From assembly GCA_028825475.1 (NCBI GenBank), contig JAPKAB010000008.1:32498-96497 (forward strand): a DNA stretch of 64,000 bases, written 5' to 3'. The stretch is from Ascidiaceihabitans sp. (GTDB lineage: Bacteria > Pseudomonadota > Alphaproteobacteria > Rhodobacterales > Rhodobacteraceae). The position numbers were made by a program, and so were the translations under genes. The notes beneath the pieces were generated by a model. The model worked only from the letters and a program-made list of their open reading frames with translations, was not told the origin of the DNA and did not search any database. Within the stretch, counting starts at the first letter, position 1. Each line of letters starts with the position of its first letter. Below are positions 1 to 8,249 of this stretch, one piece after another.

Positions 1-19
1 TTGCTGCAGTCGTCTTCAT
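1..19 (-). CDS. 5' end of a B12-riboswitch-controlled gene (off the left edge)
   Basis: An ATG on the minus strand at 19-17 is preceded by a good Shine-Dalgarno sequence (AAGGAGA at about 32-26) and follows a cobalamin riboswitch. Only six codons are visible, MKTTAA, so the product cannot be identified. Genes placed behind a B12 riboswitch next to an aerobic cob cluster in Rhodobacterales are often cobalt transport genes (CbtB/CbtA) or a B12 uptake gene; CbtB is my guess, with no support beyond context. Confidence 0.5.
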
Positions 20-61
20 TGGTCTTCTCCTTACTGTCACACCCGACAGATTTAATTACGT

Positions 62-250
62 TTCAGCCCGGCAGGTCTCCTGGCTTGCGTTTCATCACGT
101 GGCTTCGACCTTCCCCACCAAATAGGGTGAGTGGCAAATTCGAAACCCGCTCTTCGCATACAGTCGCGGGGGCGGCCTGGGATTTGGTTGACTTAAACCT
201 AACCCAATTCCCTCTTCGTTCATCGACAAAACCGACGAACACCAAGCCCT
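62..250 (-). promoter_or_regulatory. Cobalamin (B12) riboswitch, left-edge copy
   Basis: The minus strand shows the cobalamin aptamer landmarks in order: a GAAGAGGGAA segment near 220, the GCCGCCCCCGCGACTGT core near 180-160, GGGAAGGTCG near 115, and the B12 box AGCCAGGAGACCTGCC at 85-70. The start codon of the off-window gene lies about 50 bases after the B12 box, which leaves little room for a long terminator, so control of translation initiation is plausible. It lies downstream of cobF and separates the biosynthetic operon from the next gene on the same strand. Aptamer edges are approximate. Confidence 0.9.
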
Positions 251-304
251 TTACGTCTACAACCCCATCCGTGAGTCGCACAAGGGACAACTTAATGCCG
301 AAGG

Positions 305-1045
305 CTATTCTGGCCGTTTACGACGTAATAAGTATGCATCCATGATCCATCCATGTGCGGCGCGTCCTTTTGCACGGGCCGAAATGATCTCGTCTTTGAC
401 AAGATCAAGCGGGCCAGAGCGGATGATTTGATTCTCCATCCCCAGATAAGCGCCCCACCAGATGTCAAAATCTGCACCATTCAGCGTTTGAAATGCACAG
501 TTGCCATCGAGCATAAAAATGGCGCTGTCAGCACCTTTGGGCCAACCATTGTCGCGTAACTGTCGCCCCGTGGTCACCACAAAGGGTGCCCCTATTTCAT
601 TCACAGGGATTGCGTGGGCTGCAGTCAAAACTTGAAGCGTTGTGATCCCCGCAACGACGCGTACCTTTGGATAGGGTTTGAGACGCGAGGCAATACGCAG
701 CGAACTGTCATAAAGCGATGGGTCGCCCCAGATCAACAACGCCGCGCGTTCAGTATTACCTGCGGCCTTGATCCACGTATCCGCGATTGCATCGTGCCAC
801 AGATCAACGTTTTCTAAATAGTCACCATCAGATTTACGTACGGGCAGATCAAATTCGATAATTTGTGGGCCATCGCCCACCACAACCTTCTCAACAATCT
901 GACGGCGCAGATCAGCAAGGTCGGATTTTTCACCGCCCTTGCGGGGGATCAGAATCGTTGTCGCCTCTTGGATTGCGCGTGCGCCTTCAAATGTAAGGTG
1001 GTCAGGATTGCCGGTCCCGATGCCGATGAGCGTTAGGCTATCCAT
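305..1045 (-). CDS. cobF: Precorrin-6A synthase (deacetylating)
   Basis: CobF (246 aa) methylates C-1 and removes the acetate side chain during ring contraction, converting precorrin-5 to precorrin-6A in the oxygen-dependent cobalamin pathway. The sequence begins with the SAM-methyltransferase glycine motif GIGTGNPDHLT and has the expected family length. The ATG at 1045 is preferred over an upstream in-frame start at 1072, because it overlaps the cobA stop by 8 bases (translational coupling) and places the GIGTGNP motif close to the N-terminus. It is the last gene of the minus-strand cob operon. CobF is specific to the aerobic route, in line with cobG and cobN nearby. Confidence 0.93.
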   Translation of the reverse strand: MDSLTLIGIGTGNPDHLTFEGARAIQEATTILIPRKGGEKSDLADLRRQIVEKVVVGDGPQIIEFDLPVRKSDGDYLENVDLWHDAIADTWIKAAGNTERAALLIWGDPSLYDSSLRIASRLKPYPKVRVVAGITTLQVLTAAHAIPVNEIGAPFVVTTGRQLRDNGWPKGADSAIFMLDGNCAFQTLNGADFDIWWGAYLGMENQIIRSGPLDLVKDEIISARAKGRAAHGWIMDAYLLRRKRPE

Positions 1046-1769
1046 CGTCGTAATCTGTCGCCAAAGGACCATATAGGATCAGGGCAGGGTTCGGTGAAAA
1101 CTCTGCCTGAAGTTCCTTGGCCAATTCCGAAACCGTTGTGCGCTTTAACGACTGTTCCGGTGTGCTGACCGCTTCGGCCAAAAGGGCGGGTGTGTCACGT
1201 GGCAAACCATGCGCGATCAATTTTTCAAGCAAGGCCGGAAACGTCCGTTTACCCATGAACACCACGGTTGTTGCCATAGGATCGGCAAGTGCCACAAGGT
1301 TCGCATCATTAGGCAAAGTGCCATCCACATCATGCCCAGTCACGAACTGCACGCGGCGTGCCGTCATTCGTCGGGTTAGGGGAATGCCTGCCGCGGCCGC
1401 AGCAGCGCAGGCTGATGGAATTCCGGGGATGATTTCGTAGGGAATGCCCGCTTCGCGCAGCGCGACAATCTCTTCCTCAAGGCGCCCAAACATTCCGCCA
1501 TCGCCACTTTTAAGACGTACAACACGTGCGCCTGTTTGCGCATACTCAACCAACAATTGACTGACATGGCTTTGCTTAGGGGAGGCGCGACCTGCGCGTT
1601 TCCCAACGCCGACTAAATCGGCACCCTTGCCAGCATGTGACAGAATAGGACCGGATGACAGGTCATCAAACAAAACAGCATCCGCTGTCTTTAAACGGTC
1701 CACCGCTTTCAAAGTGAGCAATTCAGGATCGCCAGGTCCAGAGCCGACGAAGCTTACAAAACCGGTCAT
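1038..1769 (-). CDS. cobA: Uroporphyrinogen-III C-methyltransferase (SUMT)
   Basis: The enzyme makes precorrin-2 from uroporphyrinogen III with two SAM-dependent methylations at C-2 and C-7, the entry step to the corrin ring. The 243-residue protein carries the tetrapyrrole-methylase N-terminal motif VGSGPGDPELLTLKA, the LKSGDGGMFGR motif at about residues 87-97 and IPGIPSA at about 119. There is no CysG oxidase/ferrochelatase domain, so it is the single-domain CobA type. The ATG at 1769 directly follows the cobB stop. Its position at the end of the operon, though it acts first in the pathway, shows that gene order does not follow reaction order. Confidence 0.93.
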   Translation of the reverse strand: MTGFVSFVGSGPGDPELLTLKAVDRLKTADAVLFDDLSSGPILSHAGKGADLVGVGKRAGRASPKQSHVSQLLVEYAQTGARVVRLKSGDGGMFGRLEEEIVALREAGIPYEIIPGIPSACAAAAAAGIPLTRRMTARRVQFVTGHDVDGTLPNDANLVALADPMATTVVFMGKRTFPALLEKLIAHGLPRDTPALLAEAVSTPEQSLKRTTVSELAKELQAEFSPNPALILYGPLATDYDDG

Positions 1770-3083
1770 CTAGCTGGCCTCTGCAATCAGGTGAAAGAAG
1801 GTGCCTGTGACATTGCCATTGATTGATCCAGTTTCTGGAACCGGGTTGCCTTCTGCGTCCAAGACTTCGGCCAGCGGTGCATCAGGTTCCTCTAGAATGG
1901 TGGAGTAATGGAACTCATGGCCACGCAATGCTTCACCCGTGGCAAACCCCGGCATAGGTGCAATCAAATGCGCTTTGCGGTAGCCAAGGTGGAACTTGCG
2001 CTTTTCATAGCTAGTGACAAGGCCAAGAAGGCCTAACATTTCGTGGCTGTTCCCTTCCTTGTCGACCAAGGTTTTACCCAACGCCATGTAGCCGCCACAC
2101 TCCCCGTGCACAGGTCGTGTTTTGGCGTGCTCGATCATCGCTTTGCGAAAGTTAGACGCGGCGGCCAACGGACCTGCGTGTAATTCGGGGTATCCACCGG
2201 GCAACCAAACCAAATCGGCGTTTGTGTCCGGTACTTCATCGGCAAGTGGTGAGAACGGAATGATCTCTGCCCCATGCGCCCGCCATCCAGCGACTAGGTG
2301 CGGGTAGGTGAATGAGAATGCAGCGTCCTGAGCCAACGCGATCCGTTGCGCAGGTGGTTTAGGCAGTTGGCCTGCTGGCAATGGGGCGCCACCTGTTGCT
2401 GCGGCTTTGACCGCCTCTAAATCCACGTTCTCGCGCAGGAAGTTGGCATACCCAGAAATCGCCGCTTCAAGGTCGGGATGTTCTACCGCTTGGATTAGTC
2501 CAAGGTGGCGTTCAGGCAAGGCAAGATCGCCGCGGCGGGGCAAGCTCCCTAGCACCTTAATGCCGTGTTTCTCCATGCCCAATCGGGTCAGGCGTTCGTG
2601 GCGTGGTGACGCCACACGGTTCAGGATCACACCTGCGAAATTGAGATCGGGATTGTACTTGGCAAAGCCCAAAGCTGTTGCCGCAGCAGACTGAGCTTGA
2701 CCGCTGACATCAATCACAAGGATCACGCCCCAGCCCATTTTTGCCGCAGTCTCTGCGCTGGTTCCGTGCCCTGTTGCACCCGGTTTCGCAACGCCATCAT
2801 ACAGGCCCATGGACCCCTCAGCGATCACGATATCCGATCCTTCAGCTTGCGCTGAAATCGCGCCCAACAGTGACGGGTTCATCGCCCATGTATCAAAGTT
2901 GAATGAGGGCCGGCCAGCCGCTGCGCGGTGAAACGCAGGGTCAATATAATCGGGACCACTTTTGAAGGGCTGAACGTTCAAGCCGTCCTCTGCCAAAGCA
3001 CGCAGCAATCCCAACATGACGGTTGTTTTGCCGGTGCCCGAACTAGGGGCGGAAATGAGTAGGCCTTTGGGCATATTATTCAT
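1770..3083 (-). CDS. cobB: Hydrogenobyrinate/cobyrinate a,c-diamide synthase
   Basis: CobB amidates the a and c side chains of hydrogenobyrinic acid using glutamine and ATP, just before cobalt insertion by CobNST. The N-terminal P-loop-like motif [17 protein letters not shown] is followed by [13 protein letters not shown], typical of the CobB/CbiA amidotransferases. The C-terminal half is a type-1 glutamine amidotransferase with the nucleophile region [12 protein letters not shown]. The start at 3083 gives 437 aa and overlaps the cobM stop; a GGAG lies 8 bases upstream. An ATG at 3074 (434 aa) is also possible, while the further upstream start at 3203 would run deep into cobM and is unlikely. 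Confidence 0.93.
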   Translation of the reverse strand: MNNMPKGLLISAPSSGTGKTTVMLGLLRALAEDGLNVQPFKSGPDYIDPAFHRAAAGRPSFNFDTWAMNPSLLGAISAQAEGSDIVIAEGSMGLYDGVAKPGATGHGTSAETAAKMGWGVILVIDVSGQAQSAAATALGFAKYNPDLNFAGVILNRVASPRHERLTRLGMEKHGIKVLGSLPRRGDLALPERHLGLIQAVEHPDLEAAISGYANFLRENVDLEAVKAAATGGAPLPAGQLPKPPAQRIALAQDAAFSFTYPHLVAGWRAHGAEIIPFSPLADEVPDTNADLVWLPGGYPELHAGPLAAASNFRKAMIEHAKTRPVHGECGGYMALGKTLVDKEGNSHEMLGLLGLVTSYEKRKFHLGYRKAHLIAPMPGFATGEALRGHEFHYSTILEEPDAPLAEVLDAEGNPVPETGSINGNVTGTFFHLIAEAS

Positions 3084-3870
3084 CGTCATGACTCCAGCTG
3101 GCCCAAGGGCTGTCAGCGGTTTGAGGGCGATAACGGCGGTCATAGTCAGTCGCGTAAAGACAGCTTTCGTCGAACCCTTCGCCAGCCAACGCCGGACCAA
3201 CAAGGATCAACGCGGTACGTGCGATTTCTGGTGTGACGGTTGCTGCGATGGTGGACAAGGTTGCGCGGATGATTTGTTCGTCTGGCCATGAAGCGCGGTA
3301 CACAACCGCAACAGGGCAGTCATCACCATAAGACGGGGTAAGATCAGCAACGACGGTATCAAGGTTCTGGATAGACAGGTGGATCGCGAGCGTCGCGCCG
3401 GTGGCTGCGAAATTCTTTAGGCTTTCACCCTCTGGCATTGAGGACGCGCGGCCAGGTGTGCGTGTTAACACAACCGATTGTGCCAACCCGGGCAATGTCA
3501 GTTCAGTGCCCAGTGCAGCGGCAGCAGCAGCAAAAGATGGAACGCCTGGTGTTACGCTGACCGAAATACTTTCAGCGCGCAGACGGCGCATTTGTTCACC
3601 CATTGCAGACCACACAGACAAGTCGCCTGAGTGTAGACGCGCCACGTCTTTGCCCGCCTCAGTTGCTGTTTTGATGGTGGCGATGATGGTATCAAGGTCC
3701 ATCGCTGCGGTATTAATGATCTCAGCGTCGGCAGGGCAGTGGCCCAAAATTTCCTGTGGAACCAGTGATCCTGCGTATAGGCAGACAGGGCATGCCGCGA
3801 TGATGTCGCGGCCACGCAGGGTCAAAAGATCGGCGGCACCGGGGCCTGCGCCAATGAAGTGTACAGTCAT
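3076..3870 (-). CDS. cobM: Precorrin-4 C11-methyltransferase
   Basis: CobM methylates precorrin-4 at C-11 to give precorrin-5. The 264-residue sequence opens with the family motif [20 protein letters not shown], then has [15 protein letters not shown] near residue 80 and [15 protein letters not shown] near 107, all characteristic of CobM/CbiF. The ATG overlaps the cobE stop as ATGA, and the gene end overlaps the cobB start, so the three genes are probably translationally coupled. Nothing unusual is seen. Confidence 0.94.
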   Translation of the reverse strand: MTVHFIGAGPGAADLLTLRGRDIIAACPVCLYAGSLVPQEILGHCPADAEIINTAAMDLDTIIATIKTATEAGKDVARLHSGDLSVWSAMGEQMRRLRAESISVSVTPGVPSFAAAAAALGTELTLPGLAQSVVLTRTPGRASSMPEGESLKNFAATGATLAIHLSIQNLDTVVADLTPSYGDDCPVAVVYRASWPDEQIIRATLSTIAATVTPEIARTALILVGPALAGEGFDESCLYATDYDRRYRPQTADSPWASWSHDDE

Positions 3871-4232
3871 GATTTGGGTCCTTGGGCGATGGCACAGGTT
3901 GCCATGCGGTCATTAGAAATGGAACGGGGTGCCAGCAACTTGGCGTCTTCACCCAAAGCGGCGAGGGCAGCTGCTTCTGCCACGCTACCCGTGTCACGGT
4001 GGGTTTGGCTGGCTTGTGATTGGGTATGGGTTTCGCTTTGGGTTAGCGCAGATGCGTCAATTGAAACGATCTGTGCGCCAATTGTTTCGGCAAAATTAAT
4101 GAATACTGTGGTTTTTGATTTGTCTTCGGCCGTCGCAATAGCATCTACCGCGTTAACGCCCGCTTCGCTGAGGGCAGAGGTTAAGCTGTCGACGGTCGCA
4201 CTGCTGCGAAACCCAAATCCTGCAACTATCAT
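3867..4232 (-). CDS. cobE: CobE / CbiG C-terminal domain protein
   Basis: A 121-aa protein of the CobE/GbiG-C family: it begins [13 protein letters not shown] and ends with a conserved [22 protein letters not shown] segment followed by a DRMATCAIA tail. CobE is needed for cobalamin synthesis in aerobic producers, but its catalytic role is not settled; homology to the C-terminus of CbiG, which opens the delta-lactone in the anaerobic route, is the main hint. The start at 4232 is set by the ATGA overlap with the cobL stop; the in-frame start at 4247 is less likely. Confidence 0.88.
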   Translation of the reverse strand: MIVAGFGFRSSATVDSLTSALSEAGVNAVDAIATAEDKSKTTVFINFAETIGAQIVSIDASALTQSETHTQSQASQTHRDTGSVAEAAALAALGEDAKLLAPRSISNDRMATCAIAQGPKS

Positions 4233-5419
4233 CGTATCACGCTCCACTGGACAATGGGATAGGCGCTAGACCAACCACGTTTTGTACCAAGAGGTTTGGA
4301 GTTGGCGATTTCGATGCGCATCAACTCACCGCCTTTGGCGGCATGCGCTTGTGCAACAATTACCTCAGATTCAAGGGTCACGGCATTGGTTACGAAACGG
4401 CAGCCTACAGGCATGATATTCCAAAGCGCATCTAGCAACTCTTGAGTTAGGCCACCGCCAACAAACACAACTTCTGGTGCGGGCAGATCGTCTAACACAT
4501 CTATTGATTTGGCGGTGATAACGTCCAAACGCTCCACACCCAGCGTCATAGCATTATGCGCAGCGCGTGCGGCACGTTCAGAGTTTGTTTCTACTGCAGT
4601 GGCGGTGACAGATGGATGACTTAACAACCATTCAATTGCGATTGATCCAGAACCTGTGCCAAGGTCCCAAAGGTGTTCACCAAATTTTGGCGCAAGAGCA
4701 GATAAAGTAAGGGCGCGAATAGGACGTTTGGTGAGCTGCCCATCATTGGCAAATAGTGCATCGTCTTTGCCTGATGCTTTGCTGATAGCAGGTCCACTGC
4801 CCTTGATATCAATCGCTACACAAACTGGATGCGGAACCGCCTCACTGAGTTGATCAAACGCGGTGACGCGCTGGCGTGGACCACCAAGGGCTTCCAGAAC
4901 TGTCAGGTCACTGTCGCCAAAACCGTTGTCTGAAATGTAACTGCTTAACTCCTGCACAGCCGCGCCATCGCGTAAAAGCGCAATGCACCGCTGACCTGTG
5001 GAAAGATGTGCGCGCAGACGCGACAATGGTGCTGCGTGAAGTCCAAGACAAAGCGTGTTTTCCAACGGCCAACCCATCTGAGCCGCGGCCAGTGAAAAGG
5101 TTGCGGGTCCTGCGATTGAAGTCCATTCATCCGGTTGTAAGTGGCGGGCGAAAACGCTGCCTGCACCAAACCAAAACGGATCGCCAGAGGCCAAGGCGAC
5201 AACGCGTTTGCCTCGCAACTCCAAAAGCTGTGCAATACCATCGGCAAAGGGAACGGGCCAAGTTATCAACTCTGCATCAACCACAGGCAGCAGTGACAAG
5301 TGGCGTGCGGCCCCCATAACGAATTCAGCACTTTGAAGCGCCTTGAGGCTTGCAGGCGTCATAGCATTTGGTCCATCTTCGCCCAAGCCCAATATGGTCA
5401 ACCAAGGAACATTAGACAT
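4229..5419 (-). CDS. cobL: Precorrin-6B C5,15-methyltransferase (decarboxylating)
   Basis: CobL methylates C-5 and C-15 and decarboxylates the C-12 acetate, producing precorrin-8X. The 396-residue protein is the usual two-domain fusion: an N-terminal CbiE-like methylase (WLTILGLGEDGPNAMT, LASGDPFWFGAG near residue 76) and a C-terminal CbiT-like methylase with a class-I SAM motif (LWDLGTGSGSIAIEWL near 251). The start codon at 5419-5417 sits in the palindrome CATG that also supplies the cobK start on the other strand. Its SD (AGGTGA, about 8 bases upstream) lies inside the cobK coding region. Confidence 0.94.
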   Translation of the reverse strand: MSNVPWLTILGLGEDGPNAMTPASLKALQSAEFVMGAARHLSLLPVVDAELITWPVPFADGIAQLLELRGKRVVALASGDPFWFGAGSVFARHLQPDEWTSIAGPATFSLAAAQMGWPLENTLCLGLHAAPLSRLRAHLSTGQRCIALLRDGAAVQELSSYISDNGFGDSDLTVLEALGGPRQRVTAFDQLSEAVPHPVCVAIDIKGSGPAISKASGKDDALFANDGQLTKRPIRALTLSALAPKFGEHLWDLGTGSGSIAIEWLLSHPSVTATAVETNSERAARAAHNAMTLGVERLDVITAKSIDVLDDLPAPEVVFVGGGLTQELLDALWNIMPVGCRFVTNAVTLESEVIVAQAHAAKGGELMRIEIANSKPLGTKRGWSSAYPIVQWSVIR

Positions 5420-6173
5420 GACAGATCACCTGCTTATCCTTGGCGGCACCACAGAGGCCACGGGTTTGGCCCATGTTCTGCATGACGCTGGCATGAACGC
5501 TACGTTTTCCTACGCGGGTCGTGTTGCACGCCCCAAACGCCAACCTTTGCCCACCCGCATTGGTGGTTTTGGTGGTGTTGAGGGATTGGCCAAATACATT
5601 GTTGAAAACGCTATCACGCATGTGGTCGATGCGACCCATCCGTTCGCTGCCCAAATGAGTATGAACGCGGTTGCCGCATGTGCGAAAACGAATGCGCAAC
5701 TGCTGGCTTTGACGCGGCCGAAATGGGTTGCGCAAACGGGCGACCAGTGGCGACGTGTTGCTGATATTGATGGTGCTGTTGCCGCGCTCGGCGGACCTGC
5801 GCAAAACGTGATGTTGGCAATTGGCCGCATGCACTTGGATGCCTTCGCGCCGTGCCCGCAGCATCAATACCTGTTGCGCCTTGTGGATGCCCCAAGTGGC
5901 GAAGTGCCATTGCCAAACCGTAGTATCATCGTTGATCAAGGACCTTTTAGCGTCGAGAACGACACGGCCTTGATGCGGGACCATAAGATCGAATTGGTTG
6001 TTGCTAAAAATGCCGGGGGCAATGGGGCGCGTGCTAAGATTGACGCGGCTCGCGCCTTGAATGTTCCGATAATTATGATCGACCGTCCGCACATCCCCGC
6101 GCGCCCAGAAGTGGGAACGGCACAAGAGGTTTTGGACTGGATGGCTCATTTGGCAAGCGATCTTGGTGTGTAA
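5418..6173 (+). CDS. cobK: Precorrin-6A reductase
   Basis: CobK reduces precorrin-6A to 6B with NADPH. The 251-residue sequence starts with the family motif HLLILGGTTEATGLA and has VDATHPFAAQMS near residue 80 and a C-terminal segment with VVAKNAGG and IDRP. It is the only cob gene in this cluster on the plus strand. Its start codon shares the CATG palindrome with cobL, and its end overlaps cobJ tail-to-tail by 28 bases. A SD (AAGGAAC, about 8 bases upstream) is embedded in the cobL coding sequence. An in-frame upstream start at 5343 would lie wholly antisense to cobL and is rejected. Confidence 0.93.
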   Translation: MTDHLLILGGTTEATGLAHVLHDAGMNATFSYAGRVARPKRQPLPTRIGGFGGVEGLAKYIVENAITHVVDATHPFAAQMSMNAVAACAKTNAQLLALTRPKWVAQTGDQWRRVADIDGAVAALGGPAQNVMLAIGRMHLDAFAPCPQHQYLLRLVDAPSGEVPLPNRSIIVDQGPFSVENDTALMRDHKIELVVAKNAGGNGARAKIDAARALNVPIIMIDRPHIPARPEVGTAQEVLDWMAHLASDLGV

Positions 6174-6898
6174 ACAATCGGGCCAATCTCGCGCTCGATA
6201 ACGCGCGTTTGGCTGGAGCCCACCAAAACCATTGTGCGCATGTCTGCCATGTCTGGCGTGGTTTGTGACAGTGGTACAATCTTGATCGTTTCATCAGGGC
6301 GCGACACGTTACGCGCGAAGATAACGGGACGATCATCGCCGCAGGCATCTTTGAGGATTTCAAGCGTGCGCTCAAACCCTTCGGGTCGTGATTTGCTGCG
6401 TGGGTTATAAAAGGCCATGGCGAAATCGGCTTCGGCCGCTAGGCGCAGCCGTTTTTCGATAATGGACCATGGTTTAAGATTGTCACTTAGATTGATGGCG
6501 CAGAAATCGTGACCAAGTGGCGCACCGGCACGTGCAGATGCAGCCAACATTGCAGTGATGCCAGGCAGAACGCTGATATTAATATTCAGCCAATCCTTTG
6601 GCCCGTTTTCAAGCGCTTCAAAAACAGCGGCAGCCATTGCAAACACACCGGGGTCACCGGATGAAACGACGACGACATGTTTCCCCTCTAGCGCCATTTC
6701 CAGTGCATGTTGGGAGCGGTCAATCTCAACTCGGTTGTCGCTGCCGTGGCGCGTCAAACCGTCGCGCGGCGCAATGCGATCCACATAGGGAAAGTAGCCA
6801 ACGATGTCCGTCGCTTTGGCCAAGGCGTCAGTGACCTGTGGCGTGACAAGATCATCATCGCCTGGTCCAATACCAGCTATGACAACGCTACCGCTCAT
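6146..6898 (-). CDS. cobJ: Precorrin-3B C17-methyltransferase
   Basis: CobJ methylates C-17 and carries out ring contraction, turning precorrin-3B into precorrin-4. The 250-aa protein has VVIAGIGPGDDDLVTPQV at the N-terminus, VVSSGDPGVFAMAAAVFE near residue 77, and the AFYNPRSKSRPEGF motif near 162, all typical of CobJ/CbiH. The start overlaps the cobI stop (ATGA-type). Its 3' end overlaps the convergent cobK by 28 bases, so a terminator for either gene would have to lie inside the other. Confidence 0.94.
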   Translation of the reverse strand: MSGSVVIAGIGPGDDDLVTPQVTDALAKATDIVGYFPYVDRIAPRDGLTRHGSDNRVEIDRSQHALEMALEGKHVVVVSSGDPGVFAMAAAVFEALENGPKDWLNINISVLPGITAMLAASARAGAPLGHDFCAINLSDNLKPWSIIEKRLRLAAEADFAMAFYNPRSKSRPEGFERTLEILKDACGDDRPVIFARNVSRPDETIKIVPLSQTTPDMADMRTMVLVGSSQTRVIEREIGPIVYTPRSLAK

Positions 6899-7623
6899 GG
6901 ACGGCGACCTTGACCGTGAACCACGATGATTGAGAAGTAAGGCGTCACTTTTTCACCCGCTTCGCTTAGCTTGCTGACGGTTTGGTTTTGCATCGTTGCG
7001 AACTCAACAATCCACGCGTCATCGAATTTTCCAGCAGTGCGCAGTGCACTGCGGACTTTCTCGATGTTGCGTCCAATTTTCATCACGACCAATGCGTCAG
7101 TGTCTGCCATGCGGCGGGACAATTCGTCTTCGGGCAGGGTGCCCATCAGAACGGTCAAAACATCATCGCCCCAAGTGATTGGATGACCCGTTGCCGTCCA
7201 CGCGCCCGACATACCAGTGATCGCCGGGACGACATCAACAGGCACGTCATTTTTCAGGCGTTCATACATGTGCATGAACGAACCGTAGAAAAACGGATCA
7301 CCTTCGCACAAGACAACAACGTCTTCGCCAGATTGGGCGAGGGCACGCAGGTGTGCCGCGCAATCTTCGTAGAACGCAGAAAGGATTTCGTTGTAACGCG
7401 GATCACTTAGCGGAATTTCAGTGGTGACTGGGTATTCCATCGCGAATTCGATGACGCCTTCGGGCAACATTGGCTCTGCTATCTGTCGGGATTGCCCTTT
7501 GCGTCCCACCTTGCGGAAGAACGCGACATGTTTCGCGTTGCGCACTAAGCGGTCCGATTTCACGCTTAATAGATCAGGATCACCTGGTCCAAGGCCAACG
7601 CCGTATATTGTGCCAGCACTCAT
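6895..7623 (-). CDS. cobI: Precorrin-2 C20-methyltransferase
   Basis: CobI adds a methyl group at C-20 of precorrin-2. The 242-residue sequence shows GVGLGPGDPDLLSVKSDRLV at the N-terminus, VVLCEGDPFFYGSFMHMYERL near residue 100, VPAITGMSGAW near 125 and VVMKIGRN, all diagnostic for CobI/CbiL. It overlaps cobH upstream and cobJ downstream by 4 bases each. No irregularity is seen. Confidence 0.95.
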   Translation of the reverse strand: MSAGTIYGVGLGPGDPDLLSVKSDRLVRNAKHVAFFRKVGRKGQSRQIAEPMLPEGVIEFAMEYPVTTEIPLSDPRYNEILSAFYEDCAAHLRALAQSGEDVVVLCEGDPFFYGSFMHMYERLKNDVPVDVVPAITGMSGAWTATGHPITWGDDVLTVLMGTLPEDELSRRMADTDALVVMKIGRNIEKVRSALRTAGKFDDAWIVEFATMQNQTVSKLSEAGEKVTPYFSIIVVHGQGRRP

Positions 7624-8249
7624 TCTGCACGGCTCGCAATTGCATTGATCGCGGCAACTGTGATTGCGGACCCGCCCAGGCGGCCTTCAACAATGGCCCA
7701 TGGCAATGGGTTTGCTTCGCTCAACGCTTCTTTGCTTTCTGCGGCACCGATGAAACCAACAGGACACCCAATGATAGCGGCGGGGCGTGGGCAGTCGGGG
7801 TCTTCTAACATGTTCAACAAATGGAACAACGCAGTTGGTGCATTGCCGATAGCGACCAATGCGCCCTCAAGGTGTGGACGCCACAACTCAAGTGCTGCAG
7901 CGGAGCGCGTATTGGACATCTCTTTGGCCATGTCAGGAACCCGTGGATCACGCAGGGTACAGATCACTTCATTGTCTGCAGGTAGACGCTTGCGCGTAAC
8001 GCCTTCGGACACCATGTAGGCGTCGCACAGAATTGGCGCACCGCTTTGCAATGCAGCACGTGCAGCAGTGCCGAAGGTATCTGAAAAGTGCACATGTTGT
8101 GCGAGATCAACCATGCCTGCAGCATGGATCATGCGTACTGCGATGCTTTCGTGATTGTCGTCAAAACGGGCTAAATCGGCTTCTGCCCTGATGGTGGCAA
8201 AGCTGCCTTTGTAGATGGTCGCGCCATCGGTCTCATAGGTGTATGGCAT
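7620..8249 (-). CDS. cobH: Precorrin-8X methylmutase
   Basis: CobH moves the methyl group from C-11 to C-12, forming hydrogenobyrinic acid, the last step of ring synthesis. The 209-aa protein has the catalytic-histidine region RMIHAAGMVDLA, the segment ILCDAYMV, and a C-terminal PAAIIGCPVGFIGAAESKEAL stretch that defines the family. The start at 8249 overlaps the cobG stop as TGATG; the longer in-frame start at 8327 lies inside cobG and is rejected. Confidence 0.94.
   Translation of the reverse strand: MPYTYETDGATIYKGSFATIRAEADLARFDDNHESIAVRMIHAAGMVDLAQHVHFSDTFGTAARAALQSGAPILCDAYMVSEGVTRKRLPADNEVICTLRDPRVPDMAKEMSNTRSAAALELWRPHLEGALVAIGNAPTALFHLLNMLEDPDCPRPAAIIGCPVGFIGAAESKEALSEANPLPWAIVEGRLGGSAITVAAINAIASRAE

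Noticed and set aside
1..345. 114-codon plus-strand open frame at the left edge
   Set aside because: It lies opposite a clear cobalamin riboswitch and has no recognisable protein features.
5412..6149. 245-codon open frame on the minus strand opposite cobK
   Set aside because: Low-complexity, Arg/His/Gln-rich shadow of cobK; no recognisable domain, no coupling to neighbours.
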